A DNA stretch of 10,600 nt, from contig JAKDMK010000047.1 in the NCBI GenBank assembly GCA_030452365.1, forward strand, positions 1 through 10,600, written 5' to 3'. Position numbers and translations under genes: made by a program. How positions within the stretch are numbered: the stretch's first letter is position 1; each line of letters begins with the position of its first letter. A model generated the notes under the pieces. The model was not told the DNA's origin. It saw only the letters and a list, made by a program, of their open reading frames with translations, and searched no databases. This document shows positions 1 through 8,877 of this stretch, one piece after another. The stretch is from Nitrococcus sp. GTDB taxonomy: Bacteria; Pseudomonadota; Gammaproteobacteria; Nitrococcales; Nitrococcaceae.

Positions 1-66
1 ATCGGCGTGCGCTATCCCGAGAGGTTCGCCATTCCTGAGCGTGGCGCCTTACCGGTTTTTGCGTAA
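1..66 (+). CDS. truA: tRNA pseudouridine synthase A, C-terminal end (partial)
   Basis: Frame 1 is open from the window edge to a TAA at 64-66 and gives 21 residues ending YPERFAIPERGALPVFA. The pattern of a YP-[DE]-R-[FY] motif followed by a proline-rich tail and a terminal hydrophobic stretch matches the extreme C-terminus of TruA, which makes pseudouridine at positions 38-40 of the tRNA anticodon arm. truA directly upstream of trpF is a common order in beta- and gammaproteobacteria, which supports the call. Only the tail is visible, so the catalytic aspartate and the rest of the fold cannot be checked. Confidence 0.75.
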   Translation: MGVRYPERFAIPERGALPVFA

Positions 67-142
67 CGCTCACCGCCCGAGTAACATTACGGCTTTCCTC
101 CCGGTTTCATGGGCCTCGATTCGATCCATACGGAATCGTTGG

Positions 143-778
143 TTGCGTACACGCATCAAAATCTGCGGACTGACCCGCCCCGACGACGCCCTTGCGGCCG
201 CGCAGCTCGGTGTCGACGCCGTTGGGCTGGTCTTCTACGAGCGCAGCCCGCGGCGGTTATCGCCGCACGCTGCCTGTGATATCGTCGCGGCGTTGCCGCC
301 GTTTGTAACCGTGGTCGGTCTTTTTTTGGATGCGCCGGCGGCAATGGTCGAGGAGGTTCTGGCGCGCGTGGCGCTCGATCTGTTGCAATTCCATGGCGCG
401 GAGGGGCACGCCTATTGCGCCCGGTACCATCGGCCCTATATCAAGGCACTGCCCATGGGTGCGGGCATCGACCCGGTCACCTATGCCCGTGCTTATCCGG
501 ACGCCGCCGGTTTCCTGCTGGATAGCAACCGGATCGGCCAAGCCGGGGGCAGCGGTCGAACCTTCAACTGGGAGCTTGTGCCGCGGGCGTTGGGACGACC
601 TATCGTGCTAGCCGGTGGGCTGCATCCCGGCAATGTCGCGCAGGCGATTCTGGCAACACGTCCTTGGGCGGTGGATGTCAGCAGCGGGGTAGAGGCGGCA
701 CCCGGAGTCAAGGATCCCGAGCTCATGAGCGCATTCGTCAGAGAGGTAGCGCGTGTCCAAGGTTGCTATGTCGGATAA
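143..778 (+). CDS. trpF: Phosphoribosylanthranilate isomerase
   Basis: TrpF converts N-(5-phosphoribosyl)anthranilate to CdRP in tryptophan synthesis, using a single (beta/alpha)8 barrel in the cytoplasm. The start is chosen as TTG at 143: the protein then begins [12 protein letters not shown], exactly where TrpF proteins normally begin, and has 211 residues, the usual size. The frame stays open upstream to a GTG at 41 inside truA, but the extra 34 residues look unlike the family. Visible motifs from the TTG start are the KICG motif with the catalytic Cys8, QFHG (82-85), the catalytic Asp127 in [16 protein letters not shown] (135-143) forming a phosphate-binding loop, LAGGL (156-160) and DVSSGVE (178-184). 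The 3' end overlaps trpB by 26 bases. A weak GGAA lies about 7 bases before the TTG. Exact start is uncertain; function is secure. Confidence 0.93.
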   Translation: MRTRIKICGLTRPDDALAAAQLGVDAVGLVFYERSPRRLSPHAACDIVAALPPFVTVVGLFLDAPAAMVEEVLARVALDLLQFHGAEGHAYCARYHRPYIKALPMGAGIDPVTYARAYPDAAGFLLDSNRIGQAGGSGRTFNWELVPRALGRPIVLAGGLHPGNVAQAILATRPWAVDVSSGVEAAPGVKDPELMSAFVREVARVQGCYVG

Positions 779-1985
779 GGTGCCGATCGAATACCGGGAA
801 TTCCCGGATGCCGGCGGACATTTCGGCTGCTATGGCGGGCAATTCGTACCGGAGCTGCTGATGGCGCCGCTCGAAGAATTGACGCAAGCCTATGCGCGCT
901 ACCGCGACGATCCCCGGTTTCTAGAGGAGCTCGATGCGGATCTGGCGCATTACGTCGGACGCCCGAGCCCGCTTTACTACGCGCGGGGCTGGTCGCAGCG
1001 GCTCGGCGGAGCCCGGATCTACCTCAAGCGCGAGGACCTCAATCATACGGGCGCGCACAAGATCAACAACACCATGGGCCAAGCGCTGCTTGCGGCACGC
1101 ATGGGCAAGACGCGCATCGTTGCGGAAACCGGTGCCGGGCAGCATGGCGTGGCGACGGCTACGGTAGCGGCGCGGATGGGCCTGGAATGCGTGATCTACA
1201 TGGGCGCGGCCGACGTTCAGCGGCAATCCGTCAACGTCTACCGGATGCGATTGCTCGGCGCCAAGGTCGTCGCCGTCGAGGCCGGCACGCGCACTCTCAA
1301 AGACGCTCTCAACGAGGCCTTCCGAGACTGGGCCGCGAACGTCGACGATACCTTCTATATCATCGGCACGGTGGCAGGCCCGCATCCCTACCCAGCGCTG
1401 GTGCGGGATTTCCAAGCGGTCATTGGGCGCGAGACGCGAGCGCAGATTCTCGAGCGTGAAGGCCGCCTGCCGGATGCATTGATTGCCTGCGTGGGTGGCG
1501 GCTCCAATGCCATGGGGCTGTTTTACCCCTTCCTCGATGATGCCGCGGTGCGGCTCTATGGCGTCGAGGCCGGTGGTGAAGGGCTGGATAGCGGCCGCCA
1601 TGCGGCGCCGCTTGCGGCCGGGCGGCCGGGGGTGTTGCACGGCAATCGGACTTATCTGATGCAGGACGCCGACGGTCAGATCCTTGCCACCCATTCGATT
1701 TCGGCCGGTTTGGACTACCCCGGCGTGGGGCCTGAGCATGCATGGCTCAAGGACAACGGCCGCGCTCAATACGTCGCTGCCACCGATCGCGAGGCGATCG
1801 CCGCATTCCACACGCTGACACGCACGGAAGGGATTATGCCGGCCCTGGAGAGCGCCCATGCCCTCGCCTATGCGGAACTCCTGAGCCGCGAGATAGGGCC
1901 GGCTGGGATTATCGTAGTGAACCTCTCCGGCCGCGGTGACAAGGACATCAACACCGTAGCCGCCCTGCAAGGAATGGAGCTATGA
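753..1985 (+). CDS. trpB: Tryptophan synthase beta chain
   Basis: The beta subunit of the alpha2-beta2 tryptophan synthase condenses indole with serine in a PLP-dependent reaction. With the GTG start at 753 (GAGAGG at 741-746, 6-base spacing) it has 410 residues, normal for the TrpB1 class. An ATG at 768 is an alternative start five codons in. Motifs in order: [12 protein letters not shown] near residue 27-34; [11 protein letters not shown] with the Schiff-base Lys103; ETGAGQHG with the catalytic Glu125; the phosphate-binding GGGSNA (248-253); and LSGRGDKD with Ser392, which contacts the PLP ring nitrogen. Its start lies within trpF and its stop overlaps the trpA start as ATGA, so the three genes are probably translationally coupled. 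No attenuator or leader peptide is visible upstream, in contrast to enteric trp operons. Confidence 0.97.
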   Translation: MSKVAMSDKVPIEYREFPDAGGHFGCYGGQFVPELLMAPLEELTQAYARYRDDPRFLEELDADLAHYVGRPSPLYYARGWSQRLGGARIYLKREDLNHTGAHKINNTMGQALLAARMGKTRIVAETGAGQHGVATATVAARMGLECVIYMGAADVQRQSVNVYRMRLLGAKVVAVEAGTRTLKDALNEAFRDWAANVDDTFYIIGTVAGPHPYPALVRDFQAVIGRETRAQILEREGRLPDALIACVGGGSNAMGLFYPFLDDAAVRLYGVEAGGEGLDSGRHAAPLAAGRPGVLHGNRTYLMQDADGQILATHSISAGLDYPGVGPEHAWLKDNGRAQYVAATDREAIAAFHTLTRTEGIMPALESAHALAYAELLSREIGPAGIIVVNLSGRGDKDINTVAALQGMEL

Positions 1986-2803
1986 GCCGCATCGAGCGCC
2001 GTTTCGCCTATTGCCGCGAGCGCGGCCGCAAGGCACTGATCCCCTATATTACTGGCGGTGATCCGCAGCCCGCCGTCACTGTGCCGCTGATGCAGGTGCT
2101 GGTGGAGGCCGGTGCCGATATCATCGAGGTGGGGATACCGTTTTCGGATCCCATGGCCGATGGTCGGATCATCCAAGCGGCCTGTGAGCGGGCACTGGCT
2201 CATCGAGTCAATATCCGGCGGGTTCTTGAGATGGTCGGCGAGTTCCGCGCGGGTGATGCACACACGCCTGTCGTCCTGATGGGCTATCTCAATCCCATCG
2301 AACAGATGGGCTATGGCGTTTTCGCCCGCGAGGCTGCGGCGGCCGGCGTAGACGGTGTACTGTGCGTGGACCTGCCGCCGGAGGAGAGCCAGGATTTGGT
2401 CCAGGCGCTGCAGGCGAGCGGGCTCGATCCCATCTGGCTGATCGCGCCGACCACGCGGGTCGAGCGCATCGAGCGTATCTGCCAGGCGGCGCGCGGGTTC
2501 ATCTACTATGTCTCCCTCAAAGGGGTCACCGGTGCCGACAGCCTGGATGTCGATGACGTCGCCGCGCACGTGGCGCGCATCCGTGCTGTTACGCAGTTGC
2601 CGGTGGGAGTGGGATTCGGCATTCGGGATGCTGCCGCTGCGGCTCGCATTGCCGCCGTTGCCGATGCGGTGGTGGTTGGCAGCGCGATCGTCGCGCGCAT
2701 CGAAGCCCATCAGAACGAACCACGGGCCCTGTATGGCACCGTGCGGGAGCTGCTCGGCGCTATGCGCCGGGCCATGGACACATCCGTTACGGAAACTGCC
2801 TGA
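1982..2803 (+). CDS. trpA: Tryptophan synthase alpha chain
   Basis: The alpha subunit cleaves indole-3-glycerol phosphate to indole and glyceraldehyde-3-phosphate and passes indole through a tunnel to TrpB. The ORF has 273 residues, typical length, and starts with an ATG that overlaps the trpB stop by four bases. The two catalytic acids sit at the same numbers as in the enteric enzyme: Glu49 in [11 protein letters not shown] and Asp60 in MADG. The phosphate-binding end of the barrel is seen in VGVGFGIRD and VVVGSAIV near residues 205-235. The residue after ADG is Arg62 where many TrpA proteins have Pro; this is a known variable region. Its stop is 3 bases before the first possible accD ATG. 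Confidence 0.97.
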   Translation: MSRIERRFAYCRERGRKALIPYITGGDPQPAVTVPLMQVLVEAGADIIEVGIPFSDPMADGRIIQAACERALAHRVNIRRVLEMVGEFRAGDAHTPVVLMGYLNPIEQMGYGVFAREAAAAGVDGVLCVDLPPEESQDLVQALQASGLDPIWLIAPTTRVERIERICQAARGFIYYVSLKGVTGADSLDVDDVAAHVARIRAVTQLPVGVGFGIRDAAAAARIAAVADAVVVGSAIVARIEAHQNEPRALYGTVRELLGAMRRAMDTSVTETA

Positions 2804-2806
2804 GCC

Positions 2807-3718
2807 ATGAGCGACGTAATTAGCATGACCTGGTTTCAGAAGCTGATGCCTTCCCGGATCCGTACGGAGGCCAATAACCGCCGTAGCCGCAACGTTCCCG
2901 AGGGCCTGTGGACCAAATGCGACGCCTGCAACAGCGCGCTCTATCGCCCGGAGCTGGAGCGAAGCCTCGAGGTTTGCCCAAAGTGCGCGCACCATATGCG
3001 CATCGGCGCGCGCCAGCGTCTTGAAGTGTTTTTGGACGAGGGCGCGCGCGACGAGCTCGCCGAGAACGTGCAGCCCGTGGATGCGCTACGTTTCCGTGAT
3101 AGCAGGAAATACAAGGAGCGGCTGACCCAGGCGCAGAAGGGGACCGGTGAGAAAGATGCCTTGGTCGTTATGCAGGGGGGGCTATGCGGCATCCCTGTCG
3201 TGGCCGCTGCCTTCGAATTTCGGTTTATGGGCGGTTCAATGGGCTCGGTCGTGGGCGAGAAGTTCGTTCGTGCGGTAAATACCAGTTTGGAGGAGCGGCT
3301 GCCCCTGATCTGTTTCTCGGCGAGTGGCGGAGCGCGGATGCAGGAGGCACTGTTTTCACTCATGCAGATGGCGAAAACGGGCGCCGCGCTGGGACGTTTG
3401 TCCAATGCGGGCATACCCTTCATCTCAGTGCTGACGGATCCCACTATGGGTGGGGTTTCGGCGAGCCTTGCCATGCTTGGCGATGTCAACGTCGCCGAGC
3501 CGGGTGCGCTGATCGGCTTCGCCGGCCCGCGGGTGATCGAGCAGACCGTGCACGAGACGCTGCCGGATGGTTTTCAGCGCAGCGAATTCTTGCTCCGGCA
3601 CGGGGCTATCGATCTGATCGTGGATCGGCGCGAAATGCGCGAGCGGTTGGCGAATCTGCTGGCCATCTTGACCCATAGGCCGTCGCCGAACGTGAAGGAT
3701 CTCAGCGTCGTAACCTAA
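2807..3718 (+). CDS. accD: Acetyl-CoA carboxylase carboxyltransferase subunit beta
   Basis: AccD pairs with AccA to move the carboxyl group from biotin-BCCP to acetyl-CoA, forming malonyl-CoA for fatty acid synthesis. The protein has an N-terminal zinc ribbon with CxxC pairs Cys38/Cys41 and Cys57/Cys60, then a crotonase-type carboxyltransferase core. Visible core motifs are [18 protein letters not shown] (138-155), [10 protein letters not shown] (173-182), [10 protein letters not shown] (211-220) and [11 protein letters not shown] (237-247). It is 303 residues from the ATG at 2807; starting at the ATG at 2825 (MTWFQKL, 297 residues) matches the family N-terminus better, and neither start has a clear Shine-Dalgarno. 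The gene sits between trpA and folC, the classical accD-folC pair, 18 bases upstream of folC. Confidence 0.96.
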   Translation: MSDVISMTWFQKLMPSRIRTEANNRRSRNVPEGLWTKCDACNSALYRPELERSLEVCPKCAHHMRIGARQRLEVFLDEGARDELAENVQPVDALRFRDSRKYKERLTQAQKGTGEKDALVVMQGGLCGIPVVAAAFEFRFMGGSMGSVVGEKFVRAVNTSLEERLPLICFSASGGARMQEALFSLMQMAKTGAALGRLSNAGIPFISVLTDPTMGGVSASLAMLGDVNVAEPGALIGFAGPRVIEQTVHETLPDGFQRSEFLLRHGAIDLIVDRREMRERLANLLAILTHRPSPNVKDLSVVT

Positions 3719-3736
3719 TTCGCAACAGGGCCTAAC

Positions 3737-5008
3737 ATGCGCTTCTCCACCCTGGGAGAGTGGCTGTACTGGCAGGAAGGGCTGCACCCCCGGGCGATCG
3801 ACCTTGGGCTGGAGCGCGTGGCGGCGGTTGCCAAGCGCTTGGGCGTGGATGGTGCCGGCGCCCGGGTCATTACCGTCGGCGGCACCAACGGCAAGGGTTC
3901 AACCGTTGCCTACCTGGAGTCCATGCTACAGGCGTTGGGTTATCATCCGGGCGCATATACCTCACCGCATTTGCAACGCTACAACGAGCGGATTCGCATC
4001 GGTGGCCGGGAAGCGACGGATGAGGCCATCGTCGACGCCTTCGAGGCCGTGGATCAGGCGCGCTCGGATATTTCGCTGACCTACTTTGAATTCGGCACTT
4101 TGGCCGCGTTCTACCTCTTTCAAGCAGCCAAATGTAATATCTGGCTGCTCGAAGTCGGCATGGGTGGACGCCTGGATGCGGTCAATATCCTGTCCGCGAA
4201 TGTGGCCGTGCTAACCAACGTGGAGCTCGACCACACGGACTGGCTTGGCCATGACCGTGACAGCATCGGCCGGGAGAAAGCCGCCATCATGCGTTCGGGG
4301 CGCCCGGTGATTCTGGGCTCGGTGGATATGCCGTGCTCGGTGACGCGGTACGTAGCGCGGCTCGGAAGCGAGGCGCGCCGCCTAGGGCGGGACTTCGACT
4401 TTGGGCTGGAGAGCGGAGCTGGGCATTGGTGGTGGCGCGGGCGCAGCGCTCGCTTGTCTGGATTGCCGTTGCCGGGCTTGGCGGGTCAACATCAATTGGC
4501 CAATGCGGCTGCTGCGCTAGCGGCTCTAGAGGCGCTCGGCGAGCCGGCGGCGGGCTTGGCGAGTGCCGCGCGCCGCACTCTGCCTGGAGTCCGCTTGCCG
4601 GGGCGTGCGCAGTGGGTTGTCGGCCCTCCGGATTGGCTGTTGGATGTTGCGCACAATGCCGCAGCGGCCGCGCGCCTGGCGGTGCTGCTGCATTCGCGGC
4701 CGAGACAGGGCCAGGTGCGTTGCGTGTTTGGGCTGTTGCGGCGCAAGGACCTCGATGGCGTCGCCACGCCCTTACTGGCCGTAGTGGATCAGTGGTATTT
4801 GCTCGATCTGGCCGATGCGCAAGCGCTGGCGGCGGTGAGCGTCGCGGATCGACTGCGCGCCCATGGTGCACGGATCGCTGCGCTTGGACCAGCCTCTGAG
4901 GTGGTGGCCAGGGTGCGTGGCGAGTCCAGCATAGATGATTGCATCTTAGCTTTCGGTTCCTTCCGCGTAATTGCGGAGGTCATGCGAGAGTTAGCCTGTT
5001 CCGGGTGA
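3737..5008 (+). CDS. folC: Bifunctional dihydrofolate synthase / folylpolyglutamate synthase
   Basis: FolC adds the first glutamate to dihydropteroate and further gamma-linked glutamates to folates, using ATP. The 423-residue product has the normal length and a Mur-ligase-like architecture. Motifs: the P-loop GTNGKGST (49-56), the pterin-binding TSPHLQRYNERIRI (75-88), LLEVGMGGRLDAVN (137-150), NVELDHTDWLG (161-171) with Lys181 in GREKAAI as the likely carbamylated lysine, and the C-terminal-domain motifs LPGR (287-290) and LLDVAHN (301-307). The ATG at 3737 is the first in frame after the accD stop; the ribosome binding site is weak. The last third is alanine- and arginine-rich, in keeping with the high GC content. 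An 79-base gap separates it from dedD. Confidence 0.96.
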   Translation: MRFSTLGEWLYWQEGLHPRAIDLGLERVAAVAKRLGVDGAGARVITVGGTNGKGSTVAYLESMLQALGYHPGAYTSPHLQRYNERIRIGGREATDEAIVDAFEAVDQARSDISLTYFEFGTLAAFYLFQAAKCNIWLLEVGMGGRLDAVNILSANVAVLTNVELDHTDWLGHDRDSIGREKAAIMRSGRPVILGSVDMPCSVTRYVARLGSEARRLGRDFDFGLESGAGHWWWRGRSARLSGLPLPGLAGQHQLANAAAALAALEALGEPAAGLASAARRTLPGVRLPGRAQWVVGPPDWLLDVAHNAAAAARLAVLLHSRPRQGQVRCVFGLLRRKDLDGVATPLLAVVDQWYLLDLADAQALAAVSVADRLRAHGARIAALGPASEVVARVRGESSIDDCILAFGSFRVIAEVMRELACSG

Positions 5009-5087
5009 GTGGCCATAGACGCCTTTCCGACCTCGCGCGCGGCCGGTAAACTGTGGGGCATGTTCCAACGCCTCGAGGAGAAGGAAG

Positions 5088-5720
5088 GTGGAGCAGCGAG
5101 CCAAACAACGGCTGGTCGGTGCGGTGATCCTGGTCGCTTTGGGGGTGATCTTCATCCCCATGCTGTTGAAAGGCCCGGTCGAGCGCGATCGCGCCGGTAT
5201 CCCGGTGCAGATTCCGCCACGCCCGCAGGTGGTGCCGGTACCTCACATTCCTAAAGCCGATGCGCTCGATAAGCCCGCTCCCGGCCAGCAGCTTGCCGAG
5301 CGCCCGCCGCCGGTAAGCGCAGCGACGGCGAATTCTGATAGCGCGGCGATAGAGTCATCGGTAGCGCCGGCCGACGAGACCAGGCGCGCCGCTTCGGTTT
5401 TGCAATCATCAGCGCGGCCCGAGCCTGCGGTAGACGACGGCAATACCGTCGAGGATGAAACGATCGCCTCCGCCGGTGCGAAAGCGACTTCGGCCTGGGC
5501 GGTGCAAGTCGGCAGCTTCCAGAAACGGGATAATGCCCTGGCCTTACGGCAAAAACTCGGCGAGGGTGGTTTCAACACTTACATCGAGCAAGCGCAATAC
5601 CAGCATAAACCGCTCTTTCGCGTTCGTGTCGGTCCGGTCGCTAGCCGTGGCGAAGCCGAGCGACTCACTGCCCGGCTGCATGAGGAGCATGGCATAGAAG
5701 GGCTGGTGGTAGAGAAGTAA
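5088..5720 (+). CDS. dedD: SPOR-domain cell-division protein, DedD-like
   Basis: The 210-residue product has one N-terminal transmembrane segment (about residues 9-27, short cytoplasmic MEQRAKQR head), a long proline/alanine-rich linker without predicted fold (about 30-133), and a C-terminal SPOR domain (about 136-210: WAVQVGSF, the FRVRVGPV strand and the final GLVVEK). SPOR domains bind denuded septal peptidoglycan, and DedD is a non-essential divisome protein that acts in the inner membrane and periplasm. The start is GTG at 5088, preceded by GAGGAG at 5075-5080 with 7-base spacing. The position after folC is the expected one for dedD; in many relatives cvpA and purF come next, but here the sequence turns directly into a convergent fragment. 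Confidence 0.88.
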   Translation: MEQRAKQRLVGAVILVALGVIFIPMLLKGPVERDRAGIPVQIPPRPQVVPVPHIPKADALDKPAPGQQLAERPPPVSAATANSDSAAIESSVAPADETRRAASVLQSSARPEPAVDDGNTVEDETIASAGAKATSAWAVQVGSFQKRDNALALRQKLGEGGFNTYIEQAQYQHKPLFRVRVGPVASRGEAERLTARLHEEHGIEGLVVEK

Positions 5721-5734
5721 GCGGACTGTGCCGC

Positions 5735-5853
5735 CCTAGATCGTCCGATGACGTGTTCGTACACGCCGGGCAAGGCGTGCGTGCGCAGCACATCGCCGAG
5801 CGCCTCCCCCGCGTTGCTACCAGCGCGTGCAGGTGGGCGTTATCGCTGACCAC
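5735..5853 (-). pseudogene. ppc: Probable N-terminal remnant of phosphoenolpyruvate carboxylase
   Basis: This lies 25 bases downstream of the mtkB stop on the same strand. A GTG at 5853-5851 with AGGA just before it opens a frame reading VVSDNAHLHALVAT. If one T is restored between 5811 and 5810, the frame continues LGEALGDVLRTHALPGVYEHV. The series LxALVxxLGExLGxVL followed by a YEHV helix is the pattern of the PEP carboxylase N-terminus (LR-LV-LG-LG-vi ... fe-VE-iR). Without the T the frame runs out of register. Similarity fades after about 5750 and the fragment ends next to the dedD stop, so more than 95% of a ~900-residue enzyme is missing. A ppc gene beside mtkA-mtkB is the expected serine-cycle order. 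The fragment is short, so the identification is moderate. Confidence 0.6.
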
Positions 5854-5878
5854 GGATTCCTGGTCGGATATGACCCCG

Positions 5879-6766
5879 CTACCGATTGGCGAGCACATTG
5901 GCCATCGTCGAGCCCAGTTCAGCCGGGCTATCGGCGACGGTTATTCCGCAGTTGCGCAGGATCTGCGCCTTGGCGGCGGCGGTGTCGGCGTCGTCGGAAA
6001 TGATCGCGCCGGCGTGGCCCATGCGCCGGCCGGGTGGGGCCGTAACTCCCGCAATGAATCCGACCACCGGCTTGCGCGAGTTTTCCTTAACCCAGCGCGC
6101 CGCCTCCGCCTCCTGCGGCCCGCCGATCTCCCCGATCATCATCACCGCCTCAGTCTCGTCGTCCTGCTCGAACTGCTTCAGAATCTCCACGAACGAACTG
6201 CCGATTATCGGATCACCCCCGATGCCGGCACTGGTCGTCACGCCGAGACCGTGCCGCGCAAGCTGGGCCGCCGCCTCGTAGCCAAGCGTGCCGGAGCGGG
6301 CGACGATGCCGATGCTCCCGCGCGTGTAAATGTCGCCCGTCATGATGCCCAGCATGGCCTTGCCGACGCTGATCACACCCGCGCAATTGGGACCGATCAT
6401 GCACAGGCGCTCCGCGGCCGGAAAACTGGCCAGGTAGCGTTTGGCCCGCACCATGTCACCTACCGGTATCCCCTCGGTGATGACAACGCTAAGGCGCAAC
6501 CCGGCCTCTGCCGCCTCCATCACCGCGTCGGCGCAGAAAGGTGCCGGGACGAAGATCATGCTCGCGGTGGCGCCGGTCGCCCGTATCGCCTCCCGCACGG
6601 TGTTGAATACCGGCAGCCCGAGGTGCTCCATGCCCCCCTTGCCGGGCGTAATGCCGCCGACCACCTTGGTGCCGTAGCGCATCGCTTCCTGGGCATGGAA
6701 GGTGCCCTTGTCCCCGGTAAATCCCTGGATCAGGACCTTGGTAGTTTCGTCGATGAGTATACTCAT
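5879..6766 (-). CDS. mtkB: Malate-CoA ligase (malate thiokinase) subunit beta, SucD-like
   Basis: This is the CoA-binding, phosphohistidine-carrying subunit of an ADP-forming acyl-CoA ligase. It has 295 residues. Motifs: [15 protein letters not shown] (15-29) of the Rossmann CoA-binding domain, GGITPGKGG (37-45), PVFNTVREA (52-60), [10 protein letters not shown] (123-132), [10 protein letters not shown] (157-166) and [11 protein letters not shown] (247-257) with His251 as the expected phosphorylated histidine. These are shared with SucD. Assignment as malate thiokinase rather than succinyl-CoA synthetase rests on wording such as MSILIDE at the start and [10 protein letters not shown], which recall methylotroph MtkB, and above all on the adjacent malyl-CoA lyase. 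Its ATG overlaps the mtkA stop by 4 bases. Residual doubt: substrate preference between malate and succinate cannot be proved from sequence. Confidence 0.88.
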   Translation of the reverse strand: MSILIDETTKVLIQGFTGDKGTFHAQEAMRYGTKVVGGITPGKGGMEHLGLPVFNTVREAIRATGATASMIFVPAPFCADAVMEAAEAGLRLSVVITEGIPVGDMVRAKRYLASFPAAERLCMIGPNCAGVISVGKAMLGIMTGDIYTRGSIGIVARSGTLGYEAAAQLARHGLGVTTSAGIGGDPIIGSSFVEILKQFEQDDETEAVMMIGEIGGPQEAEAARWVKENSRKPVVGFIAGVTAPPGRRMGHAGAIISDDADTAAAKAQILRNCGITVADSPAELGSTMANVLANR

Positions 6767-7911
6767 GAGAGTGTTTTCACCGCCTCTTCCGCCGCCTCGC
6801 TCAGATCCTCGCAGCTTTTGATCGGCAGGCCGCTTTCGCGCAGGATGCGCAGGCCCTCGGCCAGGTTGGTGCCGGCCAGCCGGACCACCAGCGGCACGGC
6901 CAACCCGACCTCCTTCACCGCCTGGACGATGCCGCTGGCCACCCAGTCGCAGCGGTTGATGCCGGCGAAGATGTTGACCAGGATGGCGCGCACTTGTGTA
7001 TCCGAGACAATCAACCGGAAGGCATTGGCAACCCGCTCGGGCGATGCTCCGCCGCCGATGTCCAGGAAGTTCGCGGGCTCGCCGCCGGCGTTCTTGATCA
7101 GGTCCATGGTCGCCATCGCCAGGCCGGCACCGTTAACGATGCAGCCGATATTGCCGTCGAGCCCTATATAGCTAAGCCCGTGCTGCGCCGCCTGCGCCTC
7201 GCGCGGGTCGCCCTGGGTGACATCCGTCAGCTTGTTAATTTGAGGATGACGGAACAGAGCGTTGTTGTCGAAAGACATTTTTGCGTCCAGCGCCAGCGCC
7301 TTTGCCTCCGCGGTGACCATCAGCGGGTTGATCTCGACCAGGGTGGCGTCGAGATCACGAAATGCGCGGTAGGCGCCCGTGATTGCCCGCGCGACCTGCC
7401 GCACCACGGGCGGCTCCAGCCCCAGGCGGAAGCCGAGGCGATTGGCCTGGAAGGACATAATGCCCACCGCCGGATCCACGGTCTCCATGATCACGCCTTG
7501 CGTGTTCGATTCGACCTCCGTGCCGCCGGCGGCCGAGCCAATCACGCAGATACGCTCCAAGGCGCGGTCGAGGATGATGCCGATGTAGAACTCCGCTCCG
7601 CTCGGCTGCGCCTGTTCGATCAGTACCCGGCTGACCTTCTTGCCGGCGGGACCGGTTTGCAGGGTGACAAGGTTGCTGCCCAGCAGGGCGTCCGCGGCGA
7701 CGCCAACTTCCTCGGTGGAATCGCACAGCTTGATGCCCCCCGCCTTGCCCCGCGCGCCAGCGTGAATTTGGGCCTTGACCGCCCAACGCTCGCCGCCGAG
7801 TTCTTGCGCCACCTCAATCGCCTGTCCCCGTGTAAACGCCACCGCGCCATTGGGCACCGGCACGCCGAAATCGCGCAGCAGATCTTTCGCCTGGTGTTCG
7901 TGGATGTCCAT
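6763..7911 (-). CDS. mtkA: Malate-CoA ligase (malate thiokinase) subunit alpha, SucC-like
   Basis: This ATP-grasp subunit works with MtkB to make malyl-CoA from malate, CoA and ATP. It has 382 residues, close to the SucC length of about 388. Motifs: [12 protein letters not shown] at the N-terminus, [18 protein letters not shown] (45-62) of the ATP-grasp nucleotide site, [10 protein letters not shown] (191-200) for metal binding, ALDAKMSFD (207-215), [11 protein letters not shown] (260-270), DIGGGAS (284-290) and [15 protein letters not shown] (311-325). The last reads AGIN where succinyl-CoA synthetases usually read GGIV, a difference I associate with MtkA. The start is the ATG at 7911, 9 bases after the mcl stop; no Shine-Dalgarno is visible, so translation probably depends on coupling from mcl. 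The order mcl-mtkA-mtkB is one transcription unit. Confidence 0.9.
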   Translation of the reverse strand: MDIHEHQAKDLLRDFGVPVPNGAVAFTRGQAIEVAQELGGERWAVKAQIHAGARGKAGGIKLCDSTEEVGVAADALLGSNLVTLQTGPAGKKVSRVLIEQAQPSGAEFYIGIILDRALERICVIGSAAGGTEVESNTQGVIMETVDPAVGIMSFQANRLGFRLGLEPPVVRQVARAITGAYRAFRDLDATLVEINPLMVTAEAKALALDAKMSFDNNALFRHPQINKLTDVTQGDPREAQAAQHGLSYIGLDGNIGCIVNGAGLAMATMDLIKNAGGEPANFLDIGGGASPERVANAFRLIVSDTQVRAILVNIFAGINRCDWVASGIVQAVKEVGLAVPLVVRLAGTNLAEGLRILRESGLPIKSCEDLSEAAEEAVKTLS

Positions 7912-7920
7912 ACTTAGTAC

Positions 7921-8868
7921 TTAGGGCGTGTTACGACGTTTGATTTCATCGTCCTGGTTGACGATGTTGCGCGCCATGCGTGCGGAGGCGATGTCGATCA
8001 TCTTGCCGTCAAGCTGCGCCGCGCCCTTGCCTTGCGCCGCCGCCTCATCCAGCGCCGCCAGGATCCGCCGCGCCTTGTCCGCCTCCTCTGGAGAGGGAGA
8101 GAAAACGTCGTTGCAAGTAGGGATCTGCGAGGGGTGGATGGCCCACTTGCCGTCGTAACCGAGCGCCGCCGCCCGCTTGGCGGCCGCCAAGAAGGCATCC
8201 GGATCGCTGAAATCACCAAACGGCCCGTCGATCGGGCGCAGGCCGTAGGCGCGGCAGGCATTGACCATGCGCGAGAGGTGGAAGTGCCATTGGTCGCCTG
8301 GGTAGTCCTCGTTCAAACCGCCGATGACCATGGTGCGGGCCCGCAGCGACGCCGCCAGATCGGCGGGGCCGAAATGCATCGCCTCCAACCGCGGCGACGA
8401 AGTGGCGATGGTATCCACGTTGGCCAGCCCCAGCGCGGTCTCGATGAGCGCCTCAATGCCGATCCGGTGCTCGAGTTTCATCGCCTCCTCAATTTGGGTG
8501 AGCATGGCATCGACCATGTACACGTCGGCGGCAACCCCCACCTTGGGCACGAGCAGGACATCGATGTTGGCGCCCGCCTGCTCCACCAGATCAACCACGT
8601 CCCGGTACATATAGTGGGTGTCGATGCCGTTTATCCTCACCGACATGGTTTTGTTGCGGCCTTTCCAGTCGAGGGTGTTGAGGGCCTCGATGGCGTTGCG
8701 CCGTGCTTGTGCCTTATCGTCCGGGACGACCGAGTCCTCGAGATCGAGACACACATAATCCGCGGCACTCTCAAGGCCTTTCGGTATGAACTTGGGCTGG
8801 GATGCCGGCACCATCAACATACTGCGCTGTAAGCGCGTTCGGGCCGGGCTGTATCTCGTGTGGCTCAA
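7921..8868 (-). CDS. mcl: L-malyl-CoA lyase (HpcH/HpaI aldolase, CitE superfamily)
   Basis: Mcl reversibly cleaves malyl-CoA to acetyl-CoA and glyoxylate with Mg2+. The 315-residue barrel protein shows ADYVCLDLEDSV (36-47), MSVRINGIDTHYMYRD (75-90) with the CoA/glyoxylate-contacting Arg78, VPKVG (107-111), the metal ligands Glu143 (in IEALIET) and Asp170 (in FGPAD), RPIDGPFGDFSDPD (211-224) and KWAIHPSQI (241-249). The RPIDGPFGDF and THYMYRD stretches are characteristic of the serine-cycle/malyl-CoA lyases and distinguish it from citrate lyase beta chains. The start is TTG at 8868: an in-frame TAA lies directly upstream, and GGAGGT (8878-8883) is 9 bases away. It heads the mcl-mtkA-mtkB unit and is divergent from the bhc genes. 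Specificity for beta-methylmalyl-CoA as well is possible. Confidence 0.93.
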   Translation of the reverse strand: MSHTRYSPARTRLQRSMLMVPASQPKFIPKGLESAADYVCLDLEDSVVPDDKAQARRNAIEALNTLDWKGRNKTMSVRINGIDTHYMYRDVVDLVEQAGANIDVLLVPKVGVAADVYMVDAMLTQIEEAMKLEHRIGIEALIETALGLANVDTIATSSPRLEAMHFGPADLAASLRARTMVIGGLNEDYPGDQWHFHLSRMVNACRAYGLRPIDGPFGDFSDPDAFLAAAKRAAALGYDGKWAIHPSQIPTCNDVFSPSPEEADKARRILAALDEAAAQGKGAAQLDGKMIDIASARMARNIVNQDDEIKRRNTP

Positions 8869-8877
8869 TTATTTTCT

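Noticed and set aside
41..142. GTG at 41 as the start of trpF
   Set aside because: The extra 34 residues do not resemble TrpF and overlap the truA tail; the TTG at 143 gives the canonical N-terminus.
921..2995. Long minus-strand open frames antisense to trpB, trpA and accD
   Set aside because: They are mirror frames of well-supported genes, have low-complexity Arg/His-rich translations and no family motif.
5721..5760. Intrinsic terminator between the convergent dedD and mtkB
   Set aside because: Only a 4-bp GCGG/CCGC stem is present and no T-run follows in either direction.
5753..7171. A 472-codon open frame on the plus strand
   Set aside because: It lies antisense to mtkB and the end of mtkA, both of which have complete family motifs. 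Its translation has no recognisable domain and its length is a by-product of high GC content.
5879..7911. Annotation of the ligase pair as TCA-cycle sucC-sucD
   Set aside because: The fold is shared, but the pair is in one operon with malyl-CoA lyase and next to a ppc relic, and several motif variants recall MtkA/MtkB. A true sucCD would be expected near sucAB or lpd.
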